Source: Fodinibius roseus
GTDB taxonomy: Bacteria > Bacteroidota > Rhodothermia > Balneolales > Balneolaceae
Length of the DNA: 64,000 bases
Assembly: GCF_900129315.1 (NCBI RefSeq)
Contig: NZ_FQUS01000014.1
Span: forward strand, 1 to 64,000
Direction: 5' to 3'
A model generated the notes under the pieces. That model was given only the letters and a program-made list of their open reading frames with translations. It made no database searches and was not told the DNA's origin. Position numbers and translations under genes: made by a program. This document shows, piece by piece, positions 1 through 9,470 of this stretch (position 1 is the first letter of the stretch; each line of letters starts with the position of its first letter).

Positions 1-178
1 CCCACGGCATCAACGCCCCGATCCCGGCTTCCGTTCGGGGAGCATGATCCGCTACCATGGCCGTCTCTGGGACAACACCGCTAATATTGGTTTTAATATC
101 AGTGTCGGAACTTTTCTTCTGAGCAAACGCTGGTTCCATAAATAGCAGGGTAATAAGTAATACAAAAAGTATTCTCAT
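1..178 (-). CDS. Partial secreted protein, paralogue of the downstream-numbered 195-2744 gene (C-terminus off the window)
   Basis: The open frame begins at an ATG (176-178) and runs off the left edge, giving 59 residues. It opens with a clear cleavable signal peptide (MRILFVLLITLLFMEPAFAQ). Residues near the edge (TEAGIGALMPW) align with GGECGIGAVVPW of the neighbouring 849-aa protein, preceded in both by an xAM motif, so the two look like paralogues. Only 16 bp separate it from the stop of that gene, on the same strand, so it is probably the last visible gene of the same operon. Function unknown; the similarity rests on about 25 residues. Confidence 0.65.
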   Translation of the reverse strand, partial: MRILFVLLITLLFMEPAFAQKKSSDTDIKTNISGVVPETAMVADHAPRTEAGIGALMPW

Positions 179-194
179 GTTTAAAACAGCCTAT

Positions 195-2744
195 TTAGTT
201 ATAAATAAAAATCGCTGATGCTCTACATTCTTTATTTGCTTTTAACCTTACCCAGTGGGCGCTGAACCCCTTTGGAAACTTAAATTCTTTTGATTGACCC
301 GGTTCTACCGTTATTTTTTTAAATTTGTGCCATCTGTTATAGTCATCTCCCACCATATCAACATTCATAGCAAAATCAATTTCGATGTCAAACCGAACGG
401 GACTGTCAATATCATGTGATAAGGTTAAGATTTTTTCGTCAAATCCTGTCATTAAATAAGGTTCGGAAGGATTGCCGGCATAAACCTTAGCATTTTTCCA
501 GGGTCCACCGATCCCGGTGGGCTTCCCCAACTTCCAGAGATCATCCACATCGCCAGCCCATAAACCCACTTTATCGTCATCACTTTTAAAAAAATGTTCA
601 CTTTCGTCACTTATATTATTTTGACAACCAGCTAACACTAACATCCCCCTCCAGGAACAAAAATCAGTGATTCGTTTATTATGAGTAGTAATGGGTTTAA
701 TATGAGCAATACCTCCAGAATTAGGCCGGGGTAAGTAATACAAAATGCCATGAGCATTAAAGAGGTCTCGTTCGGTAACGACTTCCCGACGGTTTCGGGG
801 CCAACCAAAATCGGTGGCCGAATCAAATGCAGAATCTCCTTTAGGCAGACGATAAGGGCGTCCATTTTGATCTTTTACAATAACGGAGGCCAAATCTACC
901 GTAAATTCAGGAGTATCAATTCCTGCTTCTTCCTTTAGCTTTTTATGAGCTTGGGGATCTTTTACCCGATGCAGGTTCATATCTTCTCCTATTTCATAAT
1001 AACCCGCTTCCTTAGCCTGATTTTTGCTGTTTACAGTCCATGCGGCAAATTCGAGCGTCCCACGATCTTCACCGCGAGGGCGGACCAAGCCGACGTTTCG
1101 GGGTACATCAGGTGCAGCCGGTGCCAACGCTTGAAAAAGATCAGGGTTATGAATTACTCCGCCGCCGGTGCCAAAATGAAAATATGCTGTAACGTACTTA
1201 CCTCCCTTATTGGGAATCAACCGGATCCACTCAGCTTCCAATCCTTCCGAAAATGAATGATGAACATAACCGAATGGAGGTATATTTATCTCAGTTAGTT
1301 TCTCCCAATTGCCAGATCCTCTGCGATCAATCTCCACTGCAAATGATATGCCATATCTATTCTTATGGCTAATATGGAGCTGCCTGTTTGAAAATCCTTT
1401 AAAGGAATAGGAATCGGACGGAGTACCGGCTTCGATACTGTCATGAAGCCACGGGCCGCCAAAACCATAGGGACGCCCGTTATTTTTTAAATCTTCCCAT
1501 TTTGTGAACCACAAGTTGGACTGCGATTGCCCAACTAAGCTTTCCCATTCTCCAAAAGTACTTAAAGCCGCATCATCACAGGCAAAGACAAGTTTATCAT
1601 TCCATCGTGCAAAATCTCCGCTAATCTTCAGATGACTTGCTATGGGAGCGGGAGCGCGATAGTTATTCCCGGAAAAATCACCAAAGAACTCAAACCACAT
1701 TCCGTGGTGATTCATCAAGTACTGCCCATCCGGTCCCACCTGACGAATACGGGGCCACTCCGTATGCCATCCATGCAAACCCTCATAACTGTAGTCTCCT
1801 TTGGGCAACCGGAAAGTATCCCATTCCCCGTCTTCACATATTTTCAGTATCAACGATCGATAATCCCATCCCAAGCTCCATAGGGGATCTTCTTCATTCA
1901 TGTTACCATAAATTCCGCCTGGCCCGGTTACTTCTGTAAACTGCCGATTCTCAATAACCTGCCATTCCTCATCTTCTCCATCCCAAGAGGCCAAACACCC
2001 CGAAGGCAACGTAAAATCAGTCATATCACCTCCACCGATTCGTCCGTTGTTTGCATAAATTACATGTCCCTGCCCAGTATATCCTCCTTTGCCATGGTAT
2101 CCAGGCAAACGTTCTCCGCCCATGGACCGATATCCCGTATAACCGGGATCATCTTGTTGACCGGATTGTCCGGGAGCTACATTCTGATCGCGATAGAGCG
2201 TATTAACTTCGAGTGTTTTGACATCTATTTCATACATTCCCTCCTCCATCGTCATATAATAAATTTTATCCGCAGGCTGGGTAAGATGCCGTGCATTAGC
2301 GGTTGGGCGACCGGGCATCTTATCATAAGGGATGGGACGAACATTTCGATCTTTATCTATGGCATAAGGCCCGATAAACAGTTGATTTGATTCCCGGTGA
2401 ATCATCCGATTGGCTGGAGTTCCACCAATAGATTCTTTCCGTTTAATGATGTCAAGATTCTGAGTAATTTCATACAGCCCGTCATGGTCATTACCATAAG
2501 GATGATGAGGACTGTAGGTTACGGCCCACAGTCGATCGGCCCAGGGGACCACAGCACCAATACCACACTCTCCTCCGTGATTAAACATGGCTAAATGTGG
2601 ATACCGGCCACTTATATTTAAGCAAGTTTTTTTTCCATTATCCCACTTATCCAGCCCCTTAATCGGCAAAGAGCTCAACATGATTCCCCCGCCCATTACC
2701 AAAGAAGTTGTTTTTATAAAATCCTTCCTTGAAATTTCTTCCAT
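195..2744 (-). CDS. Exported beta-propeller-like protein with internal tandem duplication, function unknown
   Basis: A secreted protein of 849 aa. I chose the start at 2744 rather than 2777 because AAGGGA lies about 7 bp upstream and because it places a twin-arginine-like motif (SRKDFIK) and hydrophobic stretch at the very N-terminus. Numbered from 2777, the sequence is built of two related halves: RLPKGD occurs at about 323 and 643, followed 60-62 residues later by a block of about 150 residues (385-537 and 703-860). These share a W-x2-L ... GGPW ... AGxPS-x-Y-x3-GF ... L-x-ISH/LSH ... EID pattern. The first 300 residues resemble propeller blades. It follows the sulfatase by 34-66 bp, so it probably acts on the same imported substrate. 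I do not recognise a named family; no catalytic motif is evident. Confidence 0.8.
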   Translation of the reverse strand: MEEISRKDFIKTTSLVMGGGIMLSSLPIKGLDKWDNGKKTCLNISGRYPHLAMFNHGGECGIGAVVPWADRLWAVTYSPHHPYGNDHDGLYEITQNLDIIKRKESIGGTPANRMIHRESNQLFIGPYAIDKDRNVRPIPYDKMPGRPTANARHLTQPADKIYYMTMEEGMYEIDVKTLEVNTLYRDQNVAPGQSGQQDDPGYTGYRSMGGERLPGYHGKGGYTGQGHVIYANNGRIGGGDMTDFTLPSGCLASWDGEDEEWQVIENRQFTEVTGPGGIYGNMNEEDPLWSLGWDYRSLILKICEDGEWDTFRLPKGDYSYEGLHGWHTEWPRIRQVGPDGQYLMNHHGMWFEFFGDFSGNNYRAPAPIASHLKISGDFARWNDKLVFACDDAALSTFGEWESLVGQSQSNLWFTKWEDLKNNGRPYGFGGPWLHDSIEAGTPSDSYSFKGFSNRQLHISHKNRYGISFAVEIDRRGSGNWEKLTEINIPPFGYVHHSFSEGLEAEWIRLIPNKGGKYVTAYFHFGTGGGVIHNPDLFQALAPAAPDVPRNVGLVRPRGEDRGTLEFAAWTVNSKNQAKEAGYYEIGEDMNLHRVKDPQAHKKLKEEAGIDTPEFTVDLASVIVKDQNGRPYRLPKGDSAFDSATDFGWPRNRREVVTERDLFNAHGILYYLPRPNSGGIAHIKPITTHNKRITDFCSWRGMLVLAGCQNNISDESEHFFKSDDDKVGLWAGDVDDLWKLGKPTGIGGPWKNAKVYAGNPSEPYLMTGFDEKILTLSHDIDSPVRFDIEIDFAMNVDMVGDDYNRWHKFKKITVEPGQSKEFKFPKGFSAHWVRLKANKECRASAIFIYN

Positions 2745-2810
2745 TATAGTCTTTCCCTTATCACCAATATTTTTCATCCTATGTAGCTTTATAAGTTAAT
2801 TTCCCGATTT

Positions 2811-4193
2811 TCAGTTATTAAATTTTCCCCTTAGACTATCCATATCCCGGGAAAGCTCTTTAACTACGGAACGATACTTTTCATCATCAATTACGTTAGT
2901 CAATTCATGAGGATCGCTATCCAGGTCATACAGCTCTTCATAGGCTATTTTATCCCTATCATTTAATTCATAGGTCCGAATATATTTGTAACGTTGAGTC
3001 CGAACGGCATGAAGAGGCCAACTCCCCAGCTGCGGTTCAGGGGCTTCATAATAAAACCGATCTCTCCACTGAATTTTCTCTTCATGTTGAAGCAAAGGCA
3101 AAAGGCTCCTACCATGAATCTTATTAGGAATCTCAATATCAGCCAGTTCCATAAGGGTCGGCAAAATATCAATATTCAGAACCATATGTTCGTTTGTTCC
3201 CGGTTCTATGTTCGGACCATTAACAAAAAAAGGAACGCGTATAGACTCTTCATAAGCGAGGACTTTACTCGTAAACATATGATCCCCTATAAACCAGCCA
3301 TTATCCGATAGGACAAAAATATATGTATTCTCATCTAAACCCTCTTGATCCACATATTGAAAGACCCTTCCTAAAGCAGTATCCATATCTGTTATAGCTG
3401 CGTAATAGCGTTTGGTTAGATTTGCCAGAGTATCGCGGTCCCGATACCCATAATCGACAGCCAATTGCCTATGCCGGCCTGTTTTCAGGTACGGCGGTTT
3501 GCCTGACAAGTCATCTTTCCAATCTTGGGGTGGGTCTAAATTAATATTCTCATATTTCTTAATAGTTTCTTTGCGAGCATCCCATTCGTGATTATGGTCT
3601 AAATGAGGCAGTTGAGGATTGAGAAATAAAACAAAAGGCTCATGATTATTTCTATTCTTCAAAAATTCTATTGCCTGGGCCGCATTATAATCCTCTATAA
3701 AACCACTTGCCGTTTTCTCTTCTCCCTGTTCAAATACTTTTCGATTATACCACGACCCATTAGAAATAAAATAGCTGTAAAAATCGAAGCCAATATCCTT
3801 CGGTGAATTCTCTAAATGCCACTTCCCAACCATTGCTGTCTGGTACCCAACATCATTAAAATAATCGGGGATTGTCCTCTCATCATCATTAATAGTCGGA
3901 TTTTTATTATACGTGGTAACTCCATTCGCTGAACCATACCTGCCAGTCAGTAAGGCGGCCCTGCTTGGACTGCAAATCGAAAGTGTTACAAACGCATTTT
4001 TAAAATTAATTCCGGACCGGCTCAGAGAATCAAGTGAGGGAGTCAAAATATTCGTGTTATCATTTGCTCCAAGCGCATCAAATCGTTGATCATCGGTATA
4101 TACAATAATAAAATTAGGAGATTCTCTGTTATCAGAACAAGCACCTATCAAAAATAAATACAGAATTATAAATAAATATCTTTTACTAACCAT
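2811..4193 (-). CDS. Family S1 sulfatase lipoprotein (Cys-type formylglycine)
   Basis: Hydrolyses sulfate esters, here probably from a glycan or sulfated metabolite. The 460-aa length fits the alkaline-phosphatase superfamily sulfatases. Residues 1-19 form a lipoprotein signal with lipobox LIGAC (Cys19), placing it in the periplasm or on the surface. The metal-site motif DDQR is at 34-37 and the maturation signature CSPSRAALLTGR starts at Cys74, the residue converted to formylglycine; GKWHL and the DNGWFIGDH segment are also conserved. No maturation enzyme (FGE or anSME) is in the window. It lies directly after a SusC/SusD pair, as in polysaccharide utilisation loci, so the imported ligand is probably sulfated. 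Substrate cannot be told from sequence. Confidence 0.93.
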   Translation of the reverse strand: MVSKRYLFIILYLFLIGACSDNRESPNFIIVYTDDQRFDALGANDNTNILTPSLDSLSRSGINFKNAFVTLSICSPSRAALLTGRYGSANGVTTYNKNPTINDDERTIPDYFNDVGYQTAMVGKWHLENSPKDIGFDFYSYFISNGSWYNRKVFEQGEEKTASGFIEDYNAAQAIEFLKNRNNHEPFVLFLNPQLPHLDHNHEWDARKETIKKYENINLDPPQDWKDDLSGKPPYLKTGRHRQLAVDYGYRDRDTLANLTKRYYAAITDMDTALGRVFQYVDQEGLDENTYIFVLSDNGWFIGDHMFTSKVLAYEESIRVPFFVNGPNIEPGTNEHMVLNIDILPTLMELADIEIPNKIHGRSLLPLLQHEEKIQWRDRFYYEAPEPQLGSWPLHAVRTQRYKYIRTYELNDRDKIAYEELYDLDSDPHELTNVIDDEKYRSVVKELSRDMDSLRGKFNN

Positions 4194-4287
4194 AATAATA
4201 TATCCAGAAGGTGCCGGCAGACATCCAACTTATCTTTTAGCGCTATATATCCATCTACCGGCATTTCCTTTAATAGCTACTCAATCA

Positions 4288-5988
4288 TCAGTAATTTGGA
4301 TTTTGTTCTATTTCATCATTCACGTCCAGCTCAGCTTGCGGGATAGGCCATAGATAATCCCTGTCCGGATCGAACCCTAAGGGTAATACACTTCGATACT
4401 GATCCTTTAGTGCCCCATAATCCGGATGATAACCCAAATCTTCATCAATTTCGGGGGCACTTTCTATCTCACTATATGCACCACGCGGTCGTCCAACCAA
4501 ATCACCCGTCATTACCTCCTCTATTATCCCCCAACGACGAAGATCAAATAGTCTAAATCCTTCGTTCGCCAATTCGACCTTACGTTCATACCGTATCTCT
4601 CTGCGAAGTTCTGTTTGATTCATAGTGACCACTGCAGGATATTCACTGGTTGCAGATGGATCAACTTCATAGGCTCTTGCCCTTACTCGGTTCATTGCAT
4701 CTAATACCGATTGATCAATATCATTATTCTCAATTTTAGCTTCAGCATAGGTTAATAATACTTCTGCATATCGTATTAGAATCCAATTCAATGTAGATGC
4801 GTCAATGTTTCCCGGGAAATCTTCTTCAGCCAGATACTTACGCCATAAATAACCGGTGAAAGTAGCGAATGGATTTGTCACATCCTGATTACTAACTCTA
4901 ATACTGTCCGTTCCTACGATTTGCCATGTTTCCGTACTGTCCGGATGCGTTTCGAATACATATCCTGCAAACACACTTTGAGGTCGGACAATTGAAGCAT
5001 CCAAGCGTGGATCTCTATTTTCAAATGGATTTGATGGATCGTAAACGGATGAATCATCAATCGGTTCTCCATCACTGGCCTGATAAGAATCCACCATATA
5101 TTGAGAAGGTACATTAGTGCTCCATGCCCCCAAATTTCTTGGGCCAAATCGTCTGGGGATACTTGTCGTCTCAACTCCCTGGCTATAAGGGACATCGAAA
5201 ATCACTCCTGAACTACGAACACCTTCATATTGAAATTGTCCTTCATAGTCCGGGTACAAAGAATATTCACCTGATGCAATGACCTCTTCAGCGGCTTGAG
5301 CAGCTGTCCCATAATCTTCATTATACAATGCAACCCTCGCTTTTAAAGCAAGAGCAGCACCTTGTGTAGCACGGCCTTCATCGTCTCCCGACCAGTTTGC
5401 AGGTAAGTTTTCTGCAGCAAAATTTAAATCACCCATAATCTGATCTACCACTTCACTTTTAGGAGAACGGCCAATTTGCGATTCTTCCAATGATGGAATT
5501 TCTGTTATCAAAGGTACATCTCCATAGAACTCTATTAAATAATGGTAGAAATAAGCACGTAAAAATCTGGCCTCGGCTTGAATTCTTGCATAGAATTCTT
5601 CTGAGACTTTGTCTTCAGCCCGGGACATTTTATCCAGCAAATTGTTTGCCCTTCCAATGCCGCTATAAAAATGATTCCAGGTAGATTCAAAAAGGCCGGT
5701 TTCGGAGGAATGAGCGCCCGTTGCCAAATCCTGTAAACCACTTCCTCTTAAGAAACCAATATCAGTGGTATTGTCAATCTCTTCCCAAGCAGGTATCCCC
5801 CTACTCTGCCACCAAATATTTTCATACACCCCATTTATTGCCACTTCCAACTCGCTTTCATTAGAGAAAAAATTCACATCTGAAGGTGCATCCAAAGGTG
5901 CTTGATTGAGTTCATCCTGGCAAGAAAAAAGAACCGTAAAACTCAGTACTAAAAGCAGTAAAATATTTAACTTATTCATGAGAGTCAT
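4288..5988 (-). CDS. SusD/RagB-type outer-membrane nutrient-binding lipoprotein (pair 1)
   Basis: Surface lipoprotein that captures substrate and lids the SusC channel. The 566-aa protein has a lipobox (VLFSC, Cys23), then the usual SusD start (DELNQAPLDAP), a helical TPR-like body with EARFLRAYFYHYL, and the C-terminal LFDLRRWG and LWPIPQAELDVN...NPNY signatures of the RagB/SusD family. It begins 9 bp after the SusC stop at 5998 and must be cotranscribed with it. The ATG at 5979 is an alternative start that leaves a more typical signal peptide. Ligand unknown; the adjacent sulfatase points to a sulfated substrate. Confidence 0.95.
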   Translation of the reverse strand: MTLMNKLNILLLLVLSFTVLFSCQDELNQAPLDAPSDVNFFSNESELEVAINGVYENIWWQSRGIPAWEEIDNTTDIGFLRGSGLQDLATGAHSSETGLFESTWNHFYSGIGRANNLLDKMSRAEDKVSEEFYARIQAEARFLRAYFYHYLIEFYGDVPLITEIPSLEESQIGRSPKSEVVDQIMGDLNFAAENLPANWSGDDEGRATQGAALALKARVALYNEDYGTAAQAAEEVIASGEYSLYPDYEGQFQYEGVRSSGVIFDVPYSQGVETTSIPRRFGPRNLGAWSTNVPSQYMVDSYQASDGEPIDDSSVYDPSNPFENRDPRLDASIVRPQSVFAGYVFETHPDSTETWQIVGTDSIRVSNQDVTNPFATFTGYLWRKYLAEEDFPGNIDASTLNWILIRYAEVLLTYAEAKIENNDIDQSVLDAMNRVRARAYEVDPSATSEYPAVVTMNQTELRREIRYERKVELANEGFRLFDLRRWGIIEEVMTGDLVGRPRGAYSEIESAPEIDEDLGYHPDYGALKDQYRSVLPLGFDPDRDYLWPIPQAELDVNDEIEQNPNY

Positions 5989-5997
5989 TATTTCGAA

Positions 5998-8900
5998 TTA
6001 AAATTCTATATCTATACCTACGCTCATCAATCTTGTAACCGGGTAATAGGCACCAGATGTACCATTAGGCACATTGGGATCTACTCCTTGAGGCAAATCA
6101 TCAAATAAGGTGAACAAATTCTGACCTAAAAAGAAGATCCTGGCGTTTCTTATAGCGAGACTACTTGTCAATTCAGTAGGAAGATTATATCCTATTTGCA
6201 TGCTTCTTAACCTCAAATAGGAAGCATCATAGACCCAATAGTCAGTAGCCCTAAAGTTATTATGGCTGGTCGTCTGTGTCAGCCTTGGATAGCTGGCGTT
6301 TGTATTATTTGGAGTCCAATAATCGTCTGCCTGCCAGGTTCGTATCTTACCAGCATTCCATAAGGCCCAAACGGCATCACCTTGTAACATTACATCCCTG
6401 CTTCCAACCCCTTGAAAAAAAGCAGAAACATCAAAATTTCTATAGCTTGCCGACAAATCTATTCCATAATTAAAGGAGGGGAAAGGGTCGCCTATTATTA
6501 CCCTGTCATCCGAATTGATACTCCCATTCCCATCCTGGTCCACATACTTAATATCCCCGGGTGCAACTTGTCCTGATTGCGTCGCATGTTCTTCAATCTC
6601 ATTTTGGGAATTGAACAATCCATCCGACTCATATCCGTAGATTGCATTTATTGGATCCCCTACCTGGATAATTTCATTACCATCAATAAAGGGTCCTGCT
6701 CCTTTAAGATCAGTCACCTCATTATTAACATCGGACAGATTAAAAGCTATACTATATGAGAAATCAGTACCGATATTTCCGTTATAGCCAGCTTCAAACT
6801 CCCAACCCTTATTTTGTACCTCCGCAGCATTTTGAAAAGGTGCATTTAAACCGATAATGCGGGGTACGGGCAGCTGCAAAAGTATATCACTGGAAATCCG
6901 CTTAAAGTAATCAAAGGTAAAGTCAAAACGATCATTAAATAGGCTGGCATCAATTCCTATATCCAATGTCGTAGTCTCTTCCCATGAGATATTCGCATTA
7001 GCCAAATCTAATTGAGCGCCCCCTGTCACCGTATTTCCTCCGAATATATAGTTCTGCCCAAGATTTACAACAGAGGCGAAGGGATAGTTACCTATTTGTT
7101 GATTTCCAAGCTGTCCCCATGAACCTCTTATTTTCAAACTGCTGATAAACTCAGCAGTTTCCATGAATGATTCTTCAGAAATCACCCATCCTGCAGAAAA
7201 TGAAGGAAAAATACCCCATCGATTATCCTCTGTGAATCTGGAAGATCCGTCATATCTTACGTTGGCTTCAAGCAGATATTTATTTTGATAATCGTAGTTT
7301 ACCCGACCGAATAACGACTGCAATGCCCATTCTGCTGCACTTCCTGAATTTTGCATATTCGATTGTGAACCGGCATTCAACTGTTCAAAATCCTGCAGTG
7401 GAAAATTATCCCTGTATGCATCAAAATAATCGGTGCGGAAATGTATGAATTCATACCCGCCCAAAAGACTGATATTATGATTCTCCAAGCTTTGATCGTA
7501 ATCGACGGTTAAATTTATATTATTTTCAAAATTCCTGGAAAAATTTTGAGAGAGCTCATTTTTGCTCGGGTGAATGCTTACAACTTCACCTGTGTTGGGA
7601 TCAACTATCTCAAATTGTTTTCTCATGCGCTTATAAAAACCTGCCTGATATTCGGGTGAATACATTAAGTTTATCTCAATTGCTTCCGCAGGTTGATAGG
7701 AAGCATTTAAGCGGGCACGAACTTTCGAAGATTCATTCATTGTTATACCTCCCTCGTGTACGTTACCGACAGGATTATCACCATTCCACCCTGGTCCCCA
7801 CCCGCCATTTGAGTATTGGGCTGCATATACAGGCGGAACTCTGTAAGCATCTTGGGTAATATGGTTAAGCCCTTCTGCCGGTTCTCGTCTATCACCTCTT
7901 TGTACATTAAGATCTACGGCAAAGTCAAATTTTTCAGAGACCGTTACATCGGTATTCAAGCGCACCGAATACCGCTTAAACGAAAAGTTAGGTATATTGC
8001 CGTTTTCTTCATCATATGTTAATGATCCCATATAACGTATTAATTCATTCCCACCCGAAATATCCAAATTCTGTTTCTGCTGAAATCCGGGGGCTGAAAA
8101 TACAGCATCCACCCAATCTGTATTGGGATAGTTATCCGGATCTGACTGGTAATTATTTTCCCATTCTTGAATATAACTCTCTGACCATATAGGATCTTTA
8201 CCCAAATTAGTCGCACCAATATTTTCTAACTCCATGAATCTTTTACCTTCAACAAACTCTGGCTGTCTTGTAGCTTCTTGCCATCCGACAAATCCCCTAT
8301 AGCCAACTTGTACCCTTCCTTCCAGACCTCGTTTGGTAGTCACCAATATCACGCCATTAGCCGCCCTTGACCCATATACCGAAGCAGCTGCAGCATCTTT
8401 TAATACAGATATACTTTCGATATCAGAAGAGGAAACATCATCAATACTTCCCTCAACCCCGTCAATTAGAACCAATGGATTGGAATTACCCAGGGTTCCG
8501 GTTCCTCTTATTCGGATGGTTCCTTGGTTTTCTCCCGGTTGACCAGAGTTTTGAATAACCTGCGTACCTGAAATTTTGCCCATTAATGCCGATGAAGTCT
8601 GCACAGCAGCCTGCTCAGCGATATCATCACCTGAGATCTGTTTAATTGAACCAGTTACATTTTCTCGTTGCTGAGTACCATACCCCACAACAACCAATTC
8701 CTCACCGGCAATAGCCTGTGTCCGCAGGGCTACATCAATCTCCGTCCTCCCGTTAATCGGCACTTCCCGGGTTTGATACCCAACAAAAGAAAAGATAAGC
8801 GTATCCTGCAGCGACTCCACGGTTAACTCAAATGCACCGTCACTGTCGGTAGAAGTCCCGGTAGTCGTTCCCTTTACGATGACATTAACCCCCGGAAGTG

Positions 8901-9378
8901 TTTCGCCCGATTGAGCATCAGTAACCGTACCGCTTATTTCTTCCTGAGCTTGAATCTTCAACAGCTCCTCTTCGGAGTCATATACCAGTAAATAGCCATC
9001 CCGTGAAAACAGATAATCAAGCTTCGTTCCCTGTAGTACATAATCCAGGGCATCACTGACGCTTATCTTGTTATTCACCAATGTTACCTCCTTTCTTTCC
9101 ATAATATCACCGCGATAAGTCAGCTTCATCCCGGTAATATCAGCGATTTCCCTTAGGGCTTCTTCAACAGTCAGCCCATCCACTACAACGCTGATCTTTG
9201 TGTCGAAATCGGTCTTATAAAAAGCTTCGTATTCATCCAGTATTGTTGCATACGATATTTCATTGTATGTATATTTTTGATTATTCTGAACTTGCAGCGC
9301 CTCCAGATCTGCTGGTAGAAATCCAACAATAATCAGGCATGTTAATCCGCATCGAATATACCGTATCCACTTATCCAT
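5998..9378 (-). CDS. SusC-type TonB-dependent transporter with STN signalling domain (pair 1)
   Basis: Outer-membrane active importer. I prefer the ATG at 9378 (1126 aa) over that at 9417 because GGAG lies 8 bp upstream and the signal peptide (MDKWIRYIRCGLTCLIIVG) starts there. Domains in the longer numbering: STN-type domain about 50-150, carboxypeptidase-like regulatory domain 161-245 (GTVTDAQSGETLPGVNV), plug from about 250 with VVVGYGTQ and the SusC box VLKDAAAASVYGSRAANGVI, then the barrel ending in a terminal Phe (IDIEF). The STN domain and the FecR and sigma genes just upstream mean that ligand binding probably also drives cell-surface signalling. The regulatory domain is almost identical to that of the second SusC at 17.1-20.6 kb. 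Confidence 0.95.
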   Translation of the reverse strand: MDKWIRYIRCGLTCLIIVGFLPADLEALQVQNNQKYTYNEISYATILDEYEAFYKTDFDTKISVVVDGLTVEEALREIADITGMKLTYRGDIMERKEVTLVNNKISVSDALDYVLQGTKLDYLFSRDGYLLVYDSEEELLKIQAQEEISGTVTDAQSGETLPGVNVIVKGTTTGTSTDSDGAFELTVESLQDTLIFSFVGYQTREVPINGRTEIDVALRTQAIAGEELVVVGYGTQQRENVTGSIKQISGDDIAEQAAVQTSSALMGKISGTQVIQNSGQPGENQGTIRIRGTGTLGNSNPLVLIDGVEGSIDDVSSSDIESISVLKDAAAASVYGSRAANGVILVTTKRGLEGRVQVGYRGFVGWQEATRQPEFVEGKRFMELENIGATNLGKDPIWSESYIQEWENNYQSDPDNYPNTDWVDAVFSAPGFQQKQNLDISGGNELIRYMGSLTYDEENGNIPNFSFKRYSVRLNTDVTVSEKFDFAVDLNVQRGDRREPAEGLNHITQDAYRVPPVYAAQYSNGGWGPGWNGDNPVGNVHEGGITMNESSKVRARLNASYQPAEAIEINLMYSPEYQAGFYKRMRKQFEIVDPNTGEVVSIHPSKNELSQNFSRNFENNINLTVDYDQSLENHNISLLGGYEFIHFRTDYFDAYRDNFPLQDFEQLNAGSQSNMQNSGSAAEWALQSLFGRVNYDYQNKYLLEANVRYDGSSRFTEDNRWGIFPSFSAGWVISEESFMETAEFISSLKIRGSWGQLGNQQIGNYPFASVVNLGQNYIFGGNTVTGGAQLDLANANISWEETTTLDIGIDASLFNDRFDFTFDYFKRISSDILLQLPVPRIIGLNAPFQNAAEVQNKGWEFEAGYNGNIGTDFSYSIAFNLSDVNNEVTDLKGAGPFIDGNEIIQVGDPINAIYGYESDGLFNSQNEIEEHATQSGQVAPGDIKYVDQDGNGSINSDDRVIIGDPFPSFNYGIDLSASYRNFDVSAFFQGVGSRDVMLQGDAVWALWNAGKIRTWQADDYWTPNNTNASYPRLTQTTSHNNFRATDYWVYDASYLRLRSMQIGYNLPTELTSSLAIRNARIFFLGQNLFTLFDDLPQGVDPNVPNGTSGAYYPVTRLMSVGIDIEF

Positions 9379-9470
9379 TTGTCTGTCTCCACTATTTAAC
9401 TTTAACATTTTAAACACCCACTGTTTTCAATGTATTTATCCCTGCTAATTCCCCTATCGGAAAAAAATAA

